A DNA stretch of 64,000 nucleotides from Cyanobium sp. ATX 6A2 (GCF_024346355.1 NZ_JAGQCU010000001.1:248001-312000); one strand, 5' to 3'; positions 39,977 through 50,813 are shown, counted from the first letter of the stretch. Translations and numbers: made by a program. The notes: generated by a model from the sequence alone, not told the origin.

Positions 39977-40564
39977 ATGGCAGAACCGACCACCCCGGGC
40001 CGCCGCAGACGCGCCAGCAGCAGCCCCGCCGCCAGCAGCCGCCGTGTCGGCAGCATCACCCTGCTGCTGCCACCCCCGCGACCGCCGGCCACCGGCCTGA
40101 ACCGCTGCCTGGACACCCTGCAACAGGACTGGCAGCGGCAGGGCCACCTGGCGGCCCTGTGGCAGCGCTGGCCCGAGCTCGCCGGCCCGCAGCTGGCCCC
40201 CCATTGCCGGCCCCTGCGGCTGCAGGGCTCCCGGCTCACGGTGGGGGCAGCGCCCGGTCCCTGGCTCCAGGCCCTCCAGTACCACCGCCACCAGTTGCTG
40301 GGGGCCCTGCGGGCGGCGGGCTTTGCCCTCCGGGATCTGCGCATCGAGCAGCACCATCCCGGCCCCCTGGCCACGCCGGGGCGGGAGGAGGAGGCCCGGG
40401 TGTGGGCCCGCCATCCCAGCCGGGCCGATGTGCACGGCATGGCCAGCTGTCCCCGCTGCGGCTGCCCGGCACCGGCCGGGGAGATGGCCCGCTGGGGGCA
40501 CTGCAGCTTCTGCCGCCGTCGCCAGCTCGCCGCCGAGGCCGCAGCGCCATCCCCGGGTCAGTAG
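39977..40564 (+). CDS. DUF721 (DciA-like) protein with zinc ribbon
   Basis: A 195-residue protein. The DUF721 region (about 36-140, LNRCLDTLQQDWQRQGHLAALWQRWPELAGPQLA then GSRLTVGAAPGPWLQALQYHR) is the family that includes DciA, a loader of replicative helicase in bacteria lacking DnaC. The C-terminus holds a cysteine quartet, CPRCGCPAPAGEMARWGHCSFC, resembling a zinc ribbon not usual in DciA. A replication role is therefore inferred with caution. The ATG at 39977 is divergent from vipp1 with about 65 bases between; it is convergent with the GT39 gene by three bases. Confidence 0.75.
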   Translation: MAEPTTPGRRRRASSSPAASSRRVGSITLLLPPPRPPATGLNRCLDTLQQDWQRQGHLAALWQRWPELAGPQLAPHCRPLRLQGSRLTVGAAPGPWLQALQYHRHQLLGALRAAGFALRDLRIEQHHPGPLATPGREEEARVWARHPSRADVHGMASCPRCGCPAPAGEMARWGHCSFCRRRQLAAEAAAPSPGQ

Positions 40565-40567
40565 CCC

Positions 40568-42415
40568 TCAGTAGCGCTCGGGCCTGGGATCCCGCCAGTC
40601 GGCCCGCACTCCGGCGGCCTCCAGCGCGCTGGCCCGCTGCTCCAGGCGGCGACGATCGAGGCGCCAGAGGCGGTAGATGCCGGCCTGATCAAGCAGCTCC
40701 GGATCCAGCTCACGCCAGTGCTCGCGGGCGGCGGTGTCGGCGTCGATCACCAGCAGCAGATGGGGTTGCTGCCGGGCGCTGCTGGGCACCTGGCCCTGGC
40801 GCGTCTCGCCGGCCAGCCGCTCAGCCAGGTTCACCAGCCCGGCTGCCTCGGCACCCTCGTAGATCACCACCCGCCGCCCGTAGAAGTGCAGGGAGGGCTT
40901 GAGCATGCCCACCATCGCCAGGGGTTCAGCGGCACCACTGCGTGCTGAACGCTCCACCACCACCGCCGCCAGACGCCGCACCGGCTCGCCGCGCAGCTGG
41001 TCACCCAGCTGCCACAGGGGCAGCAGCGCCAGGGGCACGAACAGCACCAGGGGCAGCTGCAGGGCCAGCAGCGCCGCCGGCGAGCCGCGCCGCCAGCCCA
41101 CCAGGGCCAGGGCGGCGGCCAGGCCGAAGCAGGCCGCCGCCACCGCCAGCCGGCCGCTGGCCAGCAGGGCGGCCGGCAGCTCGGGCATCTCGGGGGTGAC
41201 GATCAGGGGCACCCACAGGGGTGCGGCGGCGAAGGCCGCCGCCAGCAGCAGGGCCAGCAGCACGCAGAGCCGCCAGGCCAGCCGCGGCCGGCGCTGGGCG
41301 GCCAGGGCGATCAGCAGAGCGGCCGCCGGGATGGCCGGCAGCCAGTAGCTGGGCAGCTTGGTGGCGGCGGCGCTGAAGAACAGCAGCACCGCCAGCAGCC
41401 AGCAGGCGGCAAAGCGCTGCAACGACAGCGGCGGCGGCGGGGTCGGGCCACGCGGAGCGCGCACCAGGGCCTGCAGCAACAGCGGCGTGAGCGGCAGGCT
41501 GGCCACCACCAGCACCAGGCCGAAGAACCACCAGGGAGCCTGGTGGTCATTCACCACGCTGGTGAAGCGCTGCAGGTTGTGGTAGCCGAAGAAGCTGCGC
41601 CAGAAGGGCTCCCCCTCCACCACCAGGGCGGTGACGTACCAGGGCAGGGCCACCAGGGCGGTGAGCAGCAACCCCCGCAGGGGCCGCAGGCTGCGCCAGA
41701 GGCCACGCCAGTCGGCCTGCAGGGCGGCGAACAGCACCAGGGTGAGGCCCAGCAGCACCACCGCCACGGGGCCCTTGGTGAGCACCGCCAGCCCCAGCAC
41801 CAGCCAGCCGGCCCACCAGCGGCGACCGCCGGCGGCATAGCTGTGCCAGATCAGCAGCAGGCTCAGCGCCAGCGTGCCCGTGAGCAGGGCATCGCTCACG
41901 GCGATGCGGCCCCAGAGCAACACCAGGGGCGAGAGGGCGAACGCCAGCCCGGCGCCCAGGGCGGTGAGCGACTGCTGACGCCGGCCCTGGGGCCAGCGCA
42001 GCAGGGTGACCACCAGGGCCTGCATCGCCACCACCGTGGCCAGGGCCGAGGGCAGCCGGGCGGCCCAGGTGCCCAGGGGATCCCAGTGGTTCTGAGCGGG
42101 CAGGGCGTAGATCAGCCCCATCGCCCAGTACACCAGGGGCGGTTTGTCGTAGCGCGGCAGGCCGTTGACGTGGGGAATCAGCCAGTCGCCGCTCTCGGCC
42201 ATGGCCCGGGCGGAGGCAGCAAACAGGGGTGGGGTTTCATCCACCAGCCCCGAGCTGCCGAGCTGCCACAGGAACAGCAACGCCCCCAGCGCCAGGCTCA
42301 CGAGCAGCACCGTGCGGGCCCGGGGCGCAGGCACAGGATCGGGGGCGGACGAGGGACCCTTCGCAGCGCGGAACCCGGCGGAGCGTGGCACGAACGACGA
42401 GGGCATGAGCCGCAT
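40568..42415 (-). CDS. Glycosyltransferase family 39 (ArnT/PMT-like) membrane protein
   Basis: A 615-residue protein with about twelve hydrophobic segments, the first after a basic N-terminus. The first periplasmic loop has LVDETPPLFAASARAMAESGDWLIPHVNG and PRYDKPPLVYWAMG, matching GT39/GT83 enzymes that use a polyprenyl-phosphate sugar; the Asp-Glu is the probable catalytic acid-binding pair. Substrate and acceptor (LPS, glycoprotein or other lipid) are unknown. It is followed on the same strand by a family-4 glycosyltransferase, seven bases away, and an EamA transporter. Confidence 0.87.
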   Translation of the reverse strand: MRLMPSSFVPRSAGFRAAKGPSSAPDPVPAPRARTVLLVSLALGALLFLWQLGSSGLVDETPPLFAASARAMAESGDWLIPHVNGLPRYDKPPLVYWAMGLIYALPAQNHWDPLGTWAARLPSALATVVAMQALVVTLLRWPQGRRQQSLTALGAGLAFALSPLVLLWGRIAVSDALLTGTLALSLLLIWHSYAAGGRRWWAGWLVLGLAVLTKGPVAVVLLGLTLVLFAALQADWRGLWRSLRPLRGLLLTALVALPWYVTALVVEGEPFWRSFFGYHNLQRFTSVVNDHQAPWWFFGLVLVVASLPLTPLLLQALVRAPRGPTPPPPLSLQRFAACWLLAVLLFFSAAATKLPSYWLPAIPAAALLIALAAQRRPRLAWRLCVLLALLLAAAFAAAPLWVPLIVTPEMPELPAALLASGRLAVAAACFGLAAALALVGWRRGSPAALLALQLPLVLFVPLALLPLWQLGDQLRGEPVRRLAAVVVERSARSGAAEPLAMVGMLKPSLHFYGRRVVIYEGAEAAGLVNLAERLAGETRQGQVPSSARQQPHLLLVIDADTAAREHWRELDPELLDQAGIYRLWRLDRRRLEQRASALEAAGVRADWRDPRPERY

Positions 42416-42421
42416 CCGACC

Positions 42422-43507
42422 CTATCGGCGGGCCAGGGCTGATCCGTTCACGGCCTCCAGCCAGGCCTCGATGCGGGCGGCGAAGGCCTGCTGGGAGCAG
42501 TGCTGCTCCGCCCAGGTCCGGCAGCGCCGGCGCTCGATCCGGCGGGCCCGCCCCACCGCCGCCACCAGGGCCGCCACATCGTCGGGCCGGGCCAGCGCCC
42601 CGGTGTGCCCCTCCTGCACCAGCTCGGCAGGGCCGCCGCGGGCATAGGCCGCCACCGGCACCCCGCAGGCCAGGGCCTCCACCACCACGTTGCCGAAGGC
42701 TTCATTCCACTTGGGGGTGTTGAGCAGCACCGCGCAGTGGCCCAGCTCCGCCTGCAGCTGCTCGGTGGGCAGGAAGCCGCGCCACCGCAGCGTGCCGGGC
42801 GGCACCGAGGCCTCCACCCGCCGGGCGTAGGCCGGGTCCTCCTGCAGGCCCCACACCGCCAAGGGCAGACCCAGCCGGGCCGCCGCCGCCGCCGCATCCT
42901 CGAGACCCTTCTCCGGGGCGATGCGGCCGGCCCAGCCCAGCAGCTCGGCGGGCTCCGCCTGAAACCGGTAGCGGCCGAGGTCGAAGCCATTGCCCACCAG
43001 CCGCGGCGGCTGGGGAAGGTCGAAGTCGGCCGCCTGGGCGGCGGTGTGAAAAGCCAGATGCTGGGGGTGGCTGCGGGCGATCTCGGCGATCAACTCATCC
43101 ATCACCGCCGCCACCGAGCCCATGCTCACCAGATGGGCCACGGGCGTGGCCGTGTGGGGCGTGAGCCAGAGGGGCAGCCAGTCGTAGGCGAGGTTGAGGA
43201 TCACATCGAAGTCGGCCTGGTGGCTCAGGGCCCGGCGCCAGAGCCGCCCGAGCAGGGTGCCGGCGGGCAGTTCCACCGGAGCGCTTCGCGGCCGGTGCTG
43301 CCAGCTGGGCTGATCCATGCCGGTCTCGCCCCAGAGCGCGGCCCCGGCACAGGAGGGGGGCAGGGTGGACCCCTCGGCGGCCAGCACGGTGAGCTGGTGG
43401 CCCCGCTCCAGCAGCCCGGCCACCAGAGCCCGGGCGGTGATCTCCACGCCACCGCCCCGGCCGCTGCCCAGGGTCCCCACCGGGGTGCTCACCACCAGAA
43501 GGCGCAT
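42422..43507 (-). CDS. Family 4 glycosyltransferase (GT-B)
   Basis: A 361-residue GT-B transferase with N-terminal VVSTPVGTLGSGRGGGVEITARALVAGLLERGH, and C-terminal GRIAPEKGLEDAAAAAARLG, GFLPTEQLQAELGHCAVLLNTPKWNEAFGNVVVEALACGVPVAAYARGG segments that bind nucleotide sugar, interpreted in pieces. The EAFGNVVVEALACG element is the E-x7-E retaining motif. Sugar and acceptor are unknown; the neighbour GT39 suggests surface glycan synthesis. The ATG at 43507 overlaps the EamA stop in TGATG. Confidence 0.88.
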   Translation of the reverse strand: MRLLVVSTPVGTLGSGRGGGVEITARALVAGLLERGHQLTVLAAEGSTLPPSCAGAALWGETGMDQPSWQHRPRSAPVELPAGTLLGRLWRRALSHQADFDVILNLAYDWLPLWLTPHTATPVAHLVSMGSVAAVMDELIAEIARSHPQHLAFHTAAQAADFDLPQPPRLVGNGFDLGRYRFQAEPAELLGWAGRIAPEKGLEDAAAAAARLGLPLAVWGLQEDPAYARRVEASVPPGTLRWRGFLPTEQLQAELGHCAVLLNTPKWNEAFGNVVVEALACGVPVAAYARGGPAELVQEGHTGALARPDDVAALVAAVGRARRIERRRCRTWAEQHCSQQAFAARIEAWLEAVNGSALARR

Positions 43508-44439
43508 CAGACCCCCTCGCCGCCGGACGCCGGCACCGGCAGGGCCTGCCAGAGCACCTGGCGGCGGTTGATCAGCAGCACCGAGCCCAGGGCCAGCACC
43601 GCCCCCAGCCACTGCAGGGGCTGCAGTTGCTCGTCCAGCCAGAGCACGCCGCAGAGCAGGGCGAACACGGGCGTGAGAAAGGTGAGCGCGGTGAAACCGG
43701 TGAGGTCACCGCGGCTGGCGAACCAGAAGAACAGGCCGTAGGCCAGGGCGCTGCCGAACAGCGCGGCATAGGCCATCAGCCCCCACTGGCCGGCCGACCA
43801 CTGGGGCAACCAGGCGGCACCGTGGCGCACCGGCAGCTCGGCCAGCACCAGCAGCGGCAGGCCACCGAGCAGCAGGTGCCAGCCGGTGACCACCACCGGA
43901 TCGCTGTGGCGGGTGGCGTAGCGGCAGAGCACCGTGCCCACCGCCATCGCCGCGGCGGCCCCGAGCATCCACAGTTCACCGTGGCTCCAGGGGCGCACCC
44001 CGGTGGCGATCGGCCCCTCCAGCCACCAGTGGCGCAGCACCGCCGCCGGCAGGCCCAGACAGACGATCCCCAGCAACCCCAGCAGCAGCCCCAGCCAGCC
44101 CACCGGGTTGATCGCCTCGCCGAACAGGCTGCGGGCCAGCAGGGCCACCAGCAGGGGCTGGGAGTCGATCAGCACCGACCCCAGGCCCGCCCCGGTCTGC
44201 GCCAGACCGCGGGCCAGCAGCCCCTGGAACAGGCTGGCGTCCACAACGGTGAAGGCCAGCAGCCAGGGCCAGTCGCGGCGATCCACCGCCAGGGGGCGGC
44301 GCAGGAGCAGGGCCGCGAGCAGCACCACCGCCCCGGCGGGCAGCAGCCGCAGGCAGGCCACCTGCAGGGGGCTGCCGCCATCGAGCAGGGGCCGCATCGC
44401 CGCCATCGCCGTGCCCCAGAGCACGAACGGCAGCAGCAT
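43507..44439 (-). CDS. EamA/DMT family transporter
   Basis: A ten-span drug/metabolite transporter of 310 residues, two EamA repeats (first from MLLPFVLWGTAMAAMRPLL, second from MLGAAAAMAVGTVLCRY). Substrate unknown. An ATG at 44526 or GTG at 44529 would extend the N-terminus by about 30 basic residues but then overlap the sppA start on the other strand nearly completely, so 44439 is preferred. It heads the glycosyltransferase run. Confidence 0.85.
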   Translation of the reverse strand: MLLPFVLWGTAMAAMRPLLDGGSPLQVACLRLLPAGAVVLLAALLLRRPLAVDRRDWPWLLAFTVVDASLFQGLLARGLAQTGAGLGSVLIDSQPLLVALLARSLFGEAINPVGWLGLLLGLLGIVCLGLPAAVLRHWWLEGPIATGVRPWSHGELWMLGAAAAMAVGTVLCRYATRHSDPVVVTGWHLLLGGLPLLVLAELPVRHGAAWLPQWSAGQWGLMAYAALFGSALAYGLFFWFASRGDLTGFTALTFLTPVFALLCGVLWLDEQLQPLQWLGAVLALGSVLLINRRQVLWQALPVPASGGEGV

Positions 44440-44534
44440 CGCCAAGGGCCGCAACAGGGAAGGCAACAGCAGAGTCGACAGAGGGCAGGGGCGTGGCCTG
44501 TTTTTAAGATCCAGCCACTCCGTCATCACAGCGC

Positions 44535-45347
44535 ATGGCCTGGCCCTGGCGCCGCAAGACCCGCCGCACCCTGGCCCGGATCGCCATCGAGGGGCCGATC
44601 GCCGGCGGCACCCGCAAGCGCGTGCTCAAGGCCATCCGCCAGGTGGAGCAGCGGGAATGTCCCGCCCTGCTGCTGCGGATCGACAGCCCCGGCGGCACCG
44701 TGGGCGACAGCCAGGAGATTCACGCCGCCCTGCTGCGGCTGCGGGAGAAGGGCTGCCGGGTGGTGGCGAGCTTCGGCAACATCTCCGCCTCGGGCGGGGT
44801 GTACATCGGCGTGGCGGCCGAAAAGGTGGTGGCCAACCCCGGCACGATCACCGGATCGATCGGGGTGATCCTGCGCGGCAACAACCTCTCCAAGCTGCTC
44901 AAGCGCCTGGGGGTGAGCTTTGAAACCGTGAAGAGCGGCGTTTACAAGGACATCCTCTCGCCCGATCGCGCCCTCACCGCGGCGGAACGGGAGCTGCTGC
45001 AGGGTCTGATCGACTCCAGCTACGGCCAGTTCGTGGCGGCGGTGGCCGAGGGCCGCGCCCTGACGGAGAAGCAGGTGCGCGCCTTCGCCGACGGCCGCGT
45101 GTTCAGCGGTGCCCAGGCCCTGGAGCACGGCCTGGTGGACGAACTGGGCGATGAGGAGCGGGCCCGGCGCCTGGCGGCGGAGCTGGCCGGCCTCGATCCC
45201 GAGCGCTGCCGCCCCACCGAGTTCGGCACCCCGCCGAAGCGCTTCGCCGGCCTGATCCCCGGCCGCTCCAGCCTGCGCGCCCTGACCCAGGCCCTCAGCC
45301 TGGAGCTGAGCTGGAGTGGCCTGCCCCTCTGGCTCTGGCGCCCATGA
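44535..45347 (+). CDS. sppA: Signal peptide peptidase SppA (S49)
   Basis: Membrane-associated protease clearing cleaved signal peptides; cyanobacterial SppA is also linked with phycobilisome and light response. A short SppA form of 270 residues. The nucleophile Ser86 is in GNISASGGVYIG; IDSPGGTVGDSQEI (49-62) forms the oxyanion region, and TGSIGVILRGNN plus the Lys138 in SGVYKDILSPDR supply the catalytic lysine. N-terminus is basic (RRKTRRTLARI) with weak hydrophobicity. Its stop overlaps the aroH start by ATGA. Confidence 0.92.
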   Translation: MAWPWRRKTRRTLARIAIEGPIAGGTRKRVLKAIRQVEQRECPALLLRIDSPGGTVGDSQEIHAALLRLREKGCRVVASFGNISASGGVYIGVAAEKVVANPGTITGSIGVILRGNNLSKLLKRLGVSFETVKSGVYKDILSPDRALTAAERELLQGLIDSSYGQFVAAVAEGRALTEKQVRAFADGRVFSGAQALEHGLVDELGDEERARRLAAELAGLDPERCRPTEFGTPPKRFAGLIPGRSSLRALTQALSLELSWSGLPLWLWRP

Positions 45348-45718
45348 GCGGCCCCCTCCAGCTGCGGGCCCTGCGCGGCGCCACCACCGCGTCAGCCAAC
45401 ACCTGTGAGGCCATCCACGCGGCGGTGGCGGAGCTGGTGGAAGTGCTGGCGGAGCGCAACGGTCTTGAAGGCCAGCGGGTGGTGTCGGTGACCTTCTCCG
45501 TCACCGCCGACCTCGATGCCTGCTTTCCGGCTGCCATTGCCCGACGCCGGGCTGGCTGGGAGGAGGTGGCGCTGCTCGACTGCCAGCAGATGGCGGTGGC
45601 GGGCGATCTGCCGCGCTGCATCCGTCTGTTGGCTCACGCCTGGATGGAGCCCCAGCGGCACGCCTGCCACCCCTATCTGCGTGAGGCGACCCGTCTGCGC
45701 CCCGACCGCGCCACCTAG
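45344..45718 (+). CDS. aroH: Chorismate mutase, AroH type
   Basis: Converts chorismate to prephenate for phenylalanine and tyrosine. The 124-residue protein has the AroH trimer fold: LRALRGATTASANTCEAIHAAVAELV with the catalytic Arg in RGATTA, VTFSVTADLDACFPAAIARR, and LLDCQQMAVAGDLPRCIRLL. Length is typical. It overlaps sppA by four bases, suggesting cotranslation, and precedes an 80-base gap before the DUF2808 gene in which I see no gene. Confidence 0.94.
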   Translation: MSGPLQLRALRGATTASANTCEAIHAAVAELVEVLAERNGLEGQRVVSVTFSVTADLDACFPAAIARRRAGWEEVALLDCQQMAVAGDLPRCIRLLAHAWMEPQRHACHPYLREATRLRPDRAT

Positions 45719-45799
45719 CGGGCCGGCCACCCGCTGCTCCAGGGCCGCGGGGCCCTGCTGAGAATTGGGATCACTACTCCCCAGCCGTTCCCCCATCCC

Positions 45800-46441
45800 A
45801 TGGGTTTTCCCTCACTGCCGTGGCCCCTGCGCCAGAGGTCGTCTCAGGCCATCCCGCCGCGCAGGCATCCGGACAGCGGCCGCCGTCGGCGTGTCCTGGC
45901 CCTGCTGGCTGCCGCCCTTGGTCTGGGGGTGGCGGGCCTGGCCGCTCCCCAGCTCGGCGCCCTGGCCCAGGGCACGCCGAGCCTGCTGGAGTTCCGCTGG
46001 GAGAACAACCCCGACTTTCGCCGGCTCTTCTTCTTTCTTTCGAGCACCGAGCGCAGCCGGCGTGCGGAGTATTTCCTGATCCTGCGGCCCCGGGATCGCA
46101 ACAACGCCATCCTCAAGCTCACGATCACGATCCCCGAGCACTTCGACGCCACCATCGACACCAGCCGGGTGCGTCTGTGCACCATGCAGGAGGGCGGCAT
46201 GCTGGCCCGCACCCGCTGCCTGGACACCATCCCGGCCACGATCGAGCTGAGCGAGAACAACCGGGTGCTCGACATCTTCCCCGACACCCCGGTGTCTGAC
46301 GACGAGACCATCGGTGTGAACATCCGCCTGTTCAACCCCTTCAATGCCGGCATGTTCCAGTTCAACGCCCTGGCTCAGGCCCCGGGCGACGTTCCCGTGT
46401 CGGGCTACCTGGGCAGCTGGCTGATCCAGATCGACCCCTGA
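45800..46441 (+). CDS. DUF2808 family exported protein
   Basis: A 213-residue protein common in cyanobacteria, function unknown. A long basic N-terminus ([24 protein letters not shown]) acts as signal peptide or membrane anchor ending around LGALAQG. The conserved domain has [22 protein letters not shown], the [22 protein letters not shown] strand region and [23 protein letters not shown]. It could be an exported beta-sheet protein. A strong basic start codon region is used; the ATG at 45800 is the first plausible one. Confidence 0.82.
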   Translation: MGFPSLPWPLRQRSSQAIPPRRHPDSGRRRRVLALLAAALGLGVAGLAAPQLGALAQGTPSLLEFRWENNPDFRRLFFFLSSTERSRRAEYFLILRPRDRNNAILKLTITIPEHFDATIDTSRVRLCTMQEGGMLARTRCLDTIPATIELSENNRVLDIFPDTPVSDDETIGVNIRLFNPFNAGMFQFNALAQAPGDVPVSGYLGSWLIQIDP

Positions 46442-46505
46442 CGCTGGCCTGATAGGTTGGCTTTCGCGAAATTTTCAGACGGGCAGAGGGGGCGATCACA
46501 GCACC

Positions 46506-46643
46506 ATGACCAAGCGCACACTCGAAGGAACCAGCCGTAAGCGCAAGCGGGTCTCCGGCTTCCGGGTGCGCATGCGCACCCACACCGGCCGCCGTGTGAT
46601 CCGCTCCCGCCGGCGCCGCGGCCGCTCCCGCCTGGCTGTCTGA
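46506..46643 (+). CDS. rpmH: 50S ribosomal protein L34
   Basis: A 45-residue, very basic protein: [15 protein letters not shown], then [20 protein letters not shown], ending RGRSRLAV, typical of L34 in the exit-side region of the large subunit. It starts the rpmH-rnpA-PH-yidC-yceD-ycf46 cluster, a conserved order in bacteria for ribosome and membrane insertion genes. Confidence 0.98.
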   Translation: MTKRTLEGTSRKRKRVSGFRVRMRTHTGRRVIRSRRRRGRSRLAV

Positions 46644-46681
46644 TCTGCCCTGTGATCCGATCCACCTGAGCGTGCGCGTCG

Positions 46682-47065
46682 ATGGCCCTGCCCCAGCGGC
46701 ATCGGCTGTGCGGCCAACGCCCCTTCAGCACGATCTACCGCAAGGGCCGTGCCTGCCACGGCCCTTTTTTGGTGCTGCGCTGGCTGCCGGCCCGGCCTGA
46801 ACTGCTGCCCCCCGGCCAGCGCGAGCATCCCCCAAGCCCCTGGCGGGCCGGAGTGGTGGTGAGCACCAAGGTGCACAAGCGTGCCGTGCGACGCAACCGC
46901 CTGCGGCGCCTGCTGCACCAGCACTTGCAGGGGCTGCCGATCGCCCACCCGGACGGTCCGGTGTGGCTGCTGATCGGGCTCAAGCCCGGCAGCGCCGAGC
47001 GCGACAGCGGCCTCTTGCTGGGAGAATGCAAGCACCTTCTGCAACGGGCAGGTCTGACACCATGA
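46682..47065 (+). CDS. rnpA: Ribonuclease P protein component
   Basis: The protein cofactor for RNase P, which removes tRNA 5' leaders. A 127-residue basic protein with LPQRHRLCGQRPFSTIYRKG near the N-terminus and the RNR signature in KVHKRAVRRNRLRRLLHQ (about 72-89). It directly follows rpmH, and its stop overlaps the PH-domain gene start by ATGA. The ATG at 46682 fits the family start. Confidence 0.96.
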   Translation: MALPQRHRLCGQRPFSTIYRKGRACHGPFLVLRWLPARPELLPPGQREHPPSPWRAGVVVSTKVHKRAVRRNRLRRLLHQHLQGLPIAHPDGPVWLLIGLKPGSAERDSGLLLGECKHLLQRAGLTP

Positions 47066-47487
47066 ACCAGCCAGGCAGCTCCGAGAGCCGGCAAGCGATT
47101 CAGGAAACGGAGTTCTATGCCGGTGGACCGGCCCGTGGGGATCTGCTGATCAACCTGCTGTTCGGGCTCACCGTGATCGGCATTCCCTTCGCCGTGGGAG
47201 CCATCGTGCGGGCTCTGTGGCTGCGCTTCCGCATCACCAGCCGTCGCATCGAGGTGAATGGCGGCTGGATGGGCCGCGACCGCAGCCAGGTGGTGTACAG
47301 CCAGATCCGGGAGGTGCGCAGCGTTCCGCGCGGGTTCGGTGCCTGGGGTGACATGGTGCTGGTACTCAATGACGGCGCCAAACTCGAGATGCGATCGCTG
47401 CCCCGCTTCCGCGAGGTCGAGGCCTACATCGAGGAGCGTCGTGCCGCCAGCACCGCCCCAGCTCGTCCGAAGGGCATGGCCGCCTGA
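47062..47487 (+). CDS. PH-domain membrane protein (bPH2 type)
   Basis: A 141-residue protein with an N-terminal hydrophobic hairpin (about 30-52, DLLINLLFGLTVIGIPFAVGAIV) and a bacterial PH domain (LRFRITSRRIEVNGGWMGRDRSQVVYSQIREVRSVPRG, MVLVLNDGAKLEMRSLPRFREVEAYIEERR). The role is unknown; in cyanobacteria it takes the place usually held by yidD between rnpA and yidC, and yidD is elsewhere in this window. The ATG overlaps the rnpA stop. A link to membrane insertion or lipids is inferred from neighbours. Confidence 0.83.
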   Translation: MNQPGSSESRQAIQETEFYAGGPARGDLLINLLFGLTVIGIPFAVGAIVRALWLRFRITSRRIEVNGGWMGRDRSQVVYSQIREVRSVPRGFGAWGDMVLVLNDGAKLEMRSLPRFREVEAYIEERRAASTAPARPKGMAA

Positions 47488-47572
47488 ATTCGGGGCTTCC
47501 GTACCCCCACCCCACCGCAGCGCTCAGGCACACTGAGCCACGCTGACCCCCTGCCCCCCAGCTCCCCGCGCC

Positions 47573-48718
47573 GTGATCGGCTACATCTCCGACAACCTGC
47601 TGATTCCGATCCTCGATTTCTTCTATGGATTGGTGCCCAGCTACGGGCTGGCGATCATCGCCCTCACGGTGGTGATCCGTCTGGCCCTGTTCCCCCTGAG
47701 CGCCGGCTCGATCCGCAACGCCCGCCGGATGCGCATCGCCCAGCCGGTGATGCAGCAGCGACAGGCTGAAATCCGCAGCAAGCATGCCAGCAATCCCAAG
47801 AAGCAGCAGGAGGAGCTCGGCAAGCTGATGAAGGAGTTCGGCAGCCCGCTGGCGGGCTGCCTGCCGTTGCTGGTGCAGATGCCCATCCTGTTCGCTCTGT
47901 TCGCCACCCTGCGCGGCTCACCGTTTGCCGACGTGCCCTACACCTTCAACCTCAAGGTGCTGCCGGCCGACCAGATCGCCACGGTGGAAACCAAGCCCTT
48001 CAACTCCGCCAGCCATTCGATCTTTCTCAGCTCCAGCAACCATGTGCCGGTGATCGGCAGCCTGGAGAGCGGCACCAAACTTGGCGTGGGTGACCGGCAG
48101 ACGGTGCGCCTGCACACCAAGGAGGGTGACAGCTTCAGCTCGGTACTCGCGAAGCTGGACACCGGCAGCAGCTTCCAGCCCAGCTGGGCCGTGACCCGCG
48201 GAGAGGGGGTGGTGAGCGTGGATGCCGACGGCACCATCACCGCCCTGGCTCCCGGCGACGCCACGGTGGAAGCCAAGATCCCCGGCCTGGCAGCCCGCAC
48301 CGGCTTCCTGTTCATCCAGGCCCTGGGCCAGGTGGGCTTCATGGGCGACGCCGGCGTGAACTGGGACATCGCCATCCTCGTGGCCGGCTTCGGCGCCAGC
48401 CTGTTCCTCTCCCAGATCCTCTCGGGCAAGGGCATGCCCCCCAACCCCCAGCAGGCCACGGCCAACAAGATCACTCCCGTGATGATCACGGCCATGTTCC
48501 TGTTCTTCCCGCTGCCGGCCGGCGTGTTGCTCTACATGGTGGTGGCCAACATCTTCCAGGCCCTGCAGACCTTCCTGCTTACCCGCGAAGCGCTTCCGGA
48601 GAACCTGCAGAAGATTCTCGATCAGCAGCTGGCCCAGCAGGCCGTCACCGTCACGGCCGGCGCCGCTGGCGGCGGATCCCCAGGCCGGCTGCCGTTCGAA
48701 CCCAAGAGCCGTAAGTAA
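47573..48718 (+). CDS. yidC: Membrane protein insertase YidC
   Basis: Inserts membrane proteins alone or with SecYEG, in thylakoid and plasma membrane. A 381-residue protein starting at GTG. The first span is followed by [15 protein letters not shown] (35-49, with the hydrophilic-groove Arg36), cytoplasmic hairpin ([23 protein letters not shown] split), then [24 protein letters not shown] periplasmic loop from about 121 to 245 contains an Ig-like segment ([34 protein letters not shown]), and three further spans finish the core. The C-terminus is not strongly basic. Confidence 0.96.
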   Translation: MIGYISDNLLIPILDFFYGLVPSYGLAIIALTVVIRLALFPLSAGSIRNARRMRIAQPVMQQRQAEIRSKHASNPKKQQEELGKLMKEFGSPLAGCLPLLVQMPILFALFATLRGSPFADVPYTFNLKVLPADQIATVETKPFNSASHSIFLSSSNHVPVIGSLESGTKLGVGDRQTVRLHTKEGDSFSSVLAKLDTGSSFQPSWAVTRGEGVVSVDADGTITALAPGDATVEAKIPGLAARTGFLFIQALGQVGFMGDAGVNWDIAILVAGFGASLFLSQILSGKGMPPNPQQATANKITPVMITAMFLFFPLPAGVLLYMVVANIFQALQTFLLTREALPENLQKILDQQLAQQAVTVTAGAAGGGSPGRLPFEPKSRK

Positions 48719-48723
48719 GGGCC

Positions 48724-49307
48724 ATGACCGCCGCACCCGAGGGCTCCACAACGGGCGGCGCGCTGCGACCGGTGCCGATCCAGGAGCTCCGCCCCCTGGC
48801 CGAAGGGCGCGCCTGGAGCATCGCTCAGCACCTTGAAGGCCTCAGCAGCCTCACGCCGGTGCGCGGACAGGTGCGGGTCGTGCACCGCGGCAGCGTGCTG
48901 GAGGTGGAGGGTGAAGCCGAAACGATCGTCACCCTCTGCTGCGACCGCTGCCTGCAGCAGTACAACCATCCCCTGCACGTCCGCAGCCGGGAGCTGCTCT
49001 GGCTGGCGGACCCCGCCAGCGCCCACGACCAGGACGCCCTGGCAGAGGAGGGCGACGCGCTGCTGTCGATCGCCGGCGACCTACTCCTCACCGACCTCGG
49101 AGAGGGGATCGATCCCAGCGGCAGCTTCGATCCTGGGCACTGGACCTTCGAGCAGCTCAGCCTGCAACTGCCCGTGGTCAACCGCTGCGGTCCGGACTGT
49201 CCGGGTCCGGTCAGCTGGGGTCATGACCCTGCGGCAGGGGATCCCCGCTGGTCGGCTCTGGCCACTCTGCGGCCGCCCCAGGAGCCCGCAGAGTTGCCGC
49301 AGCGGCA

Positions 49308-49311
<4 letters not shown>
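48724..49311 (+). CDS. YceD family protein (DUF177)
   Basis: A 195-residue DUF177 protein; in other bacteria YceD is tied to 23S rRNA accumulation, and it usually precedes rpmF. Cysteines at 72, 73 and 76 (TLCCDRCLQQY) and C-terminal RCGPDCPGP (about 152-160) form a likely metal site. It has the GSFDPGHWTFEQLSLQLP pattern of the family. rpmF is not adjacent here. It lies five bases after yidC and overlaps ycf46 by ATGA. Confidence 0.82.

Positions 49312-50813
<1,502 letters not shown>

Noticed and set aside
44440-44529. EamA start at ATG 44526 or GTG 44529
   Set aside because: It would almost overlap the sppA start, and the added residues are basic and not part of the transporter fold; kept as an alternative.
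46442-47065. Possible replication origin beside rpmH-rnpA
   Set aside because: I found no DnaA-box clusters such as TTATCCACA and no dnaA or dnaN; in cyanobacteria this cluster is not usually at the origin.
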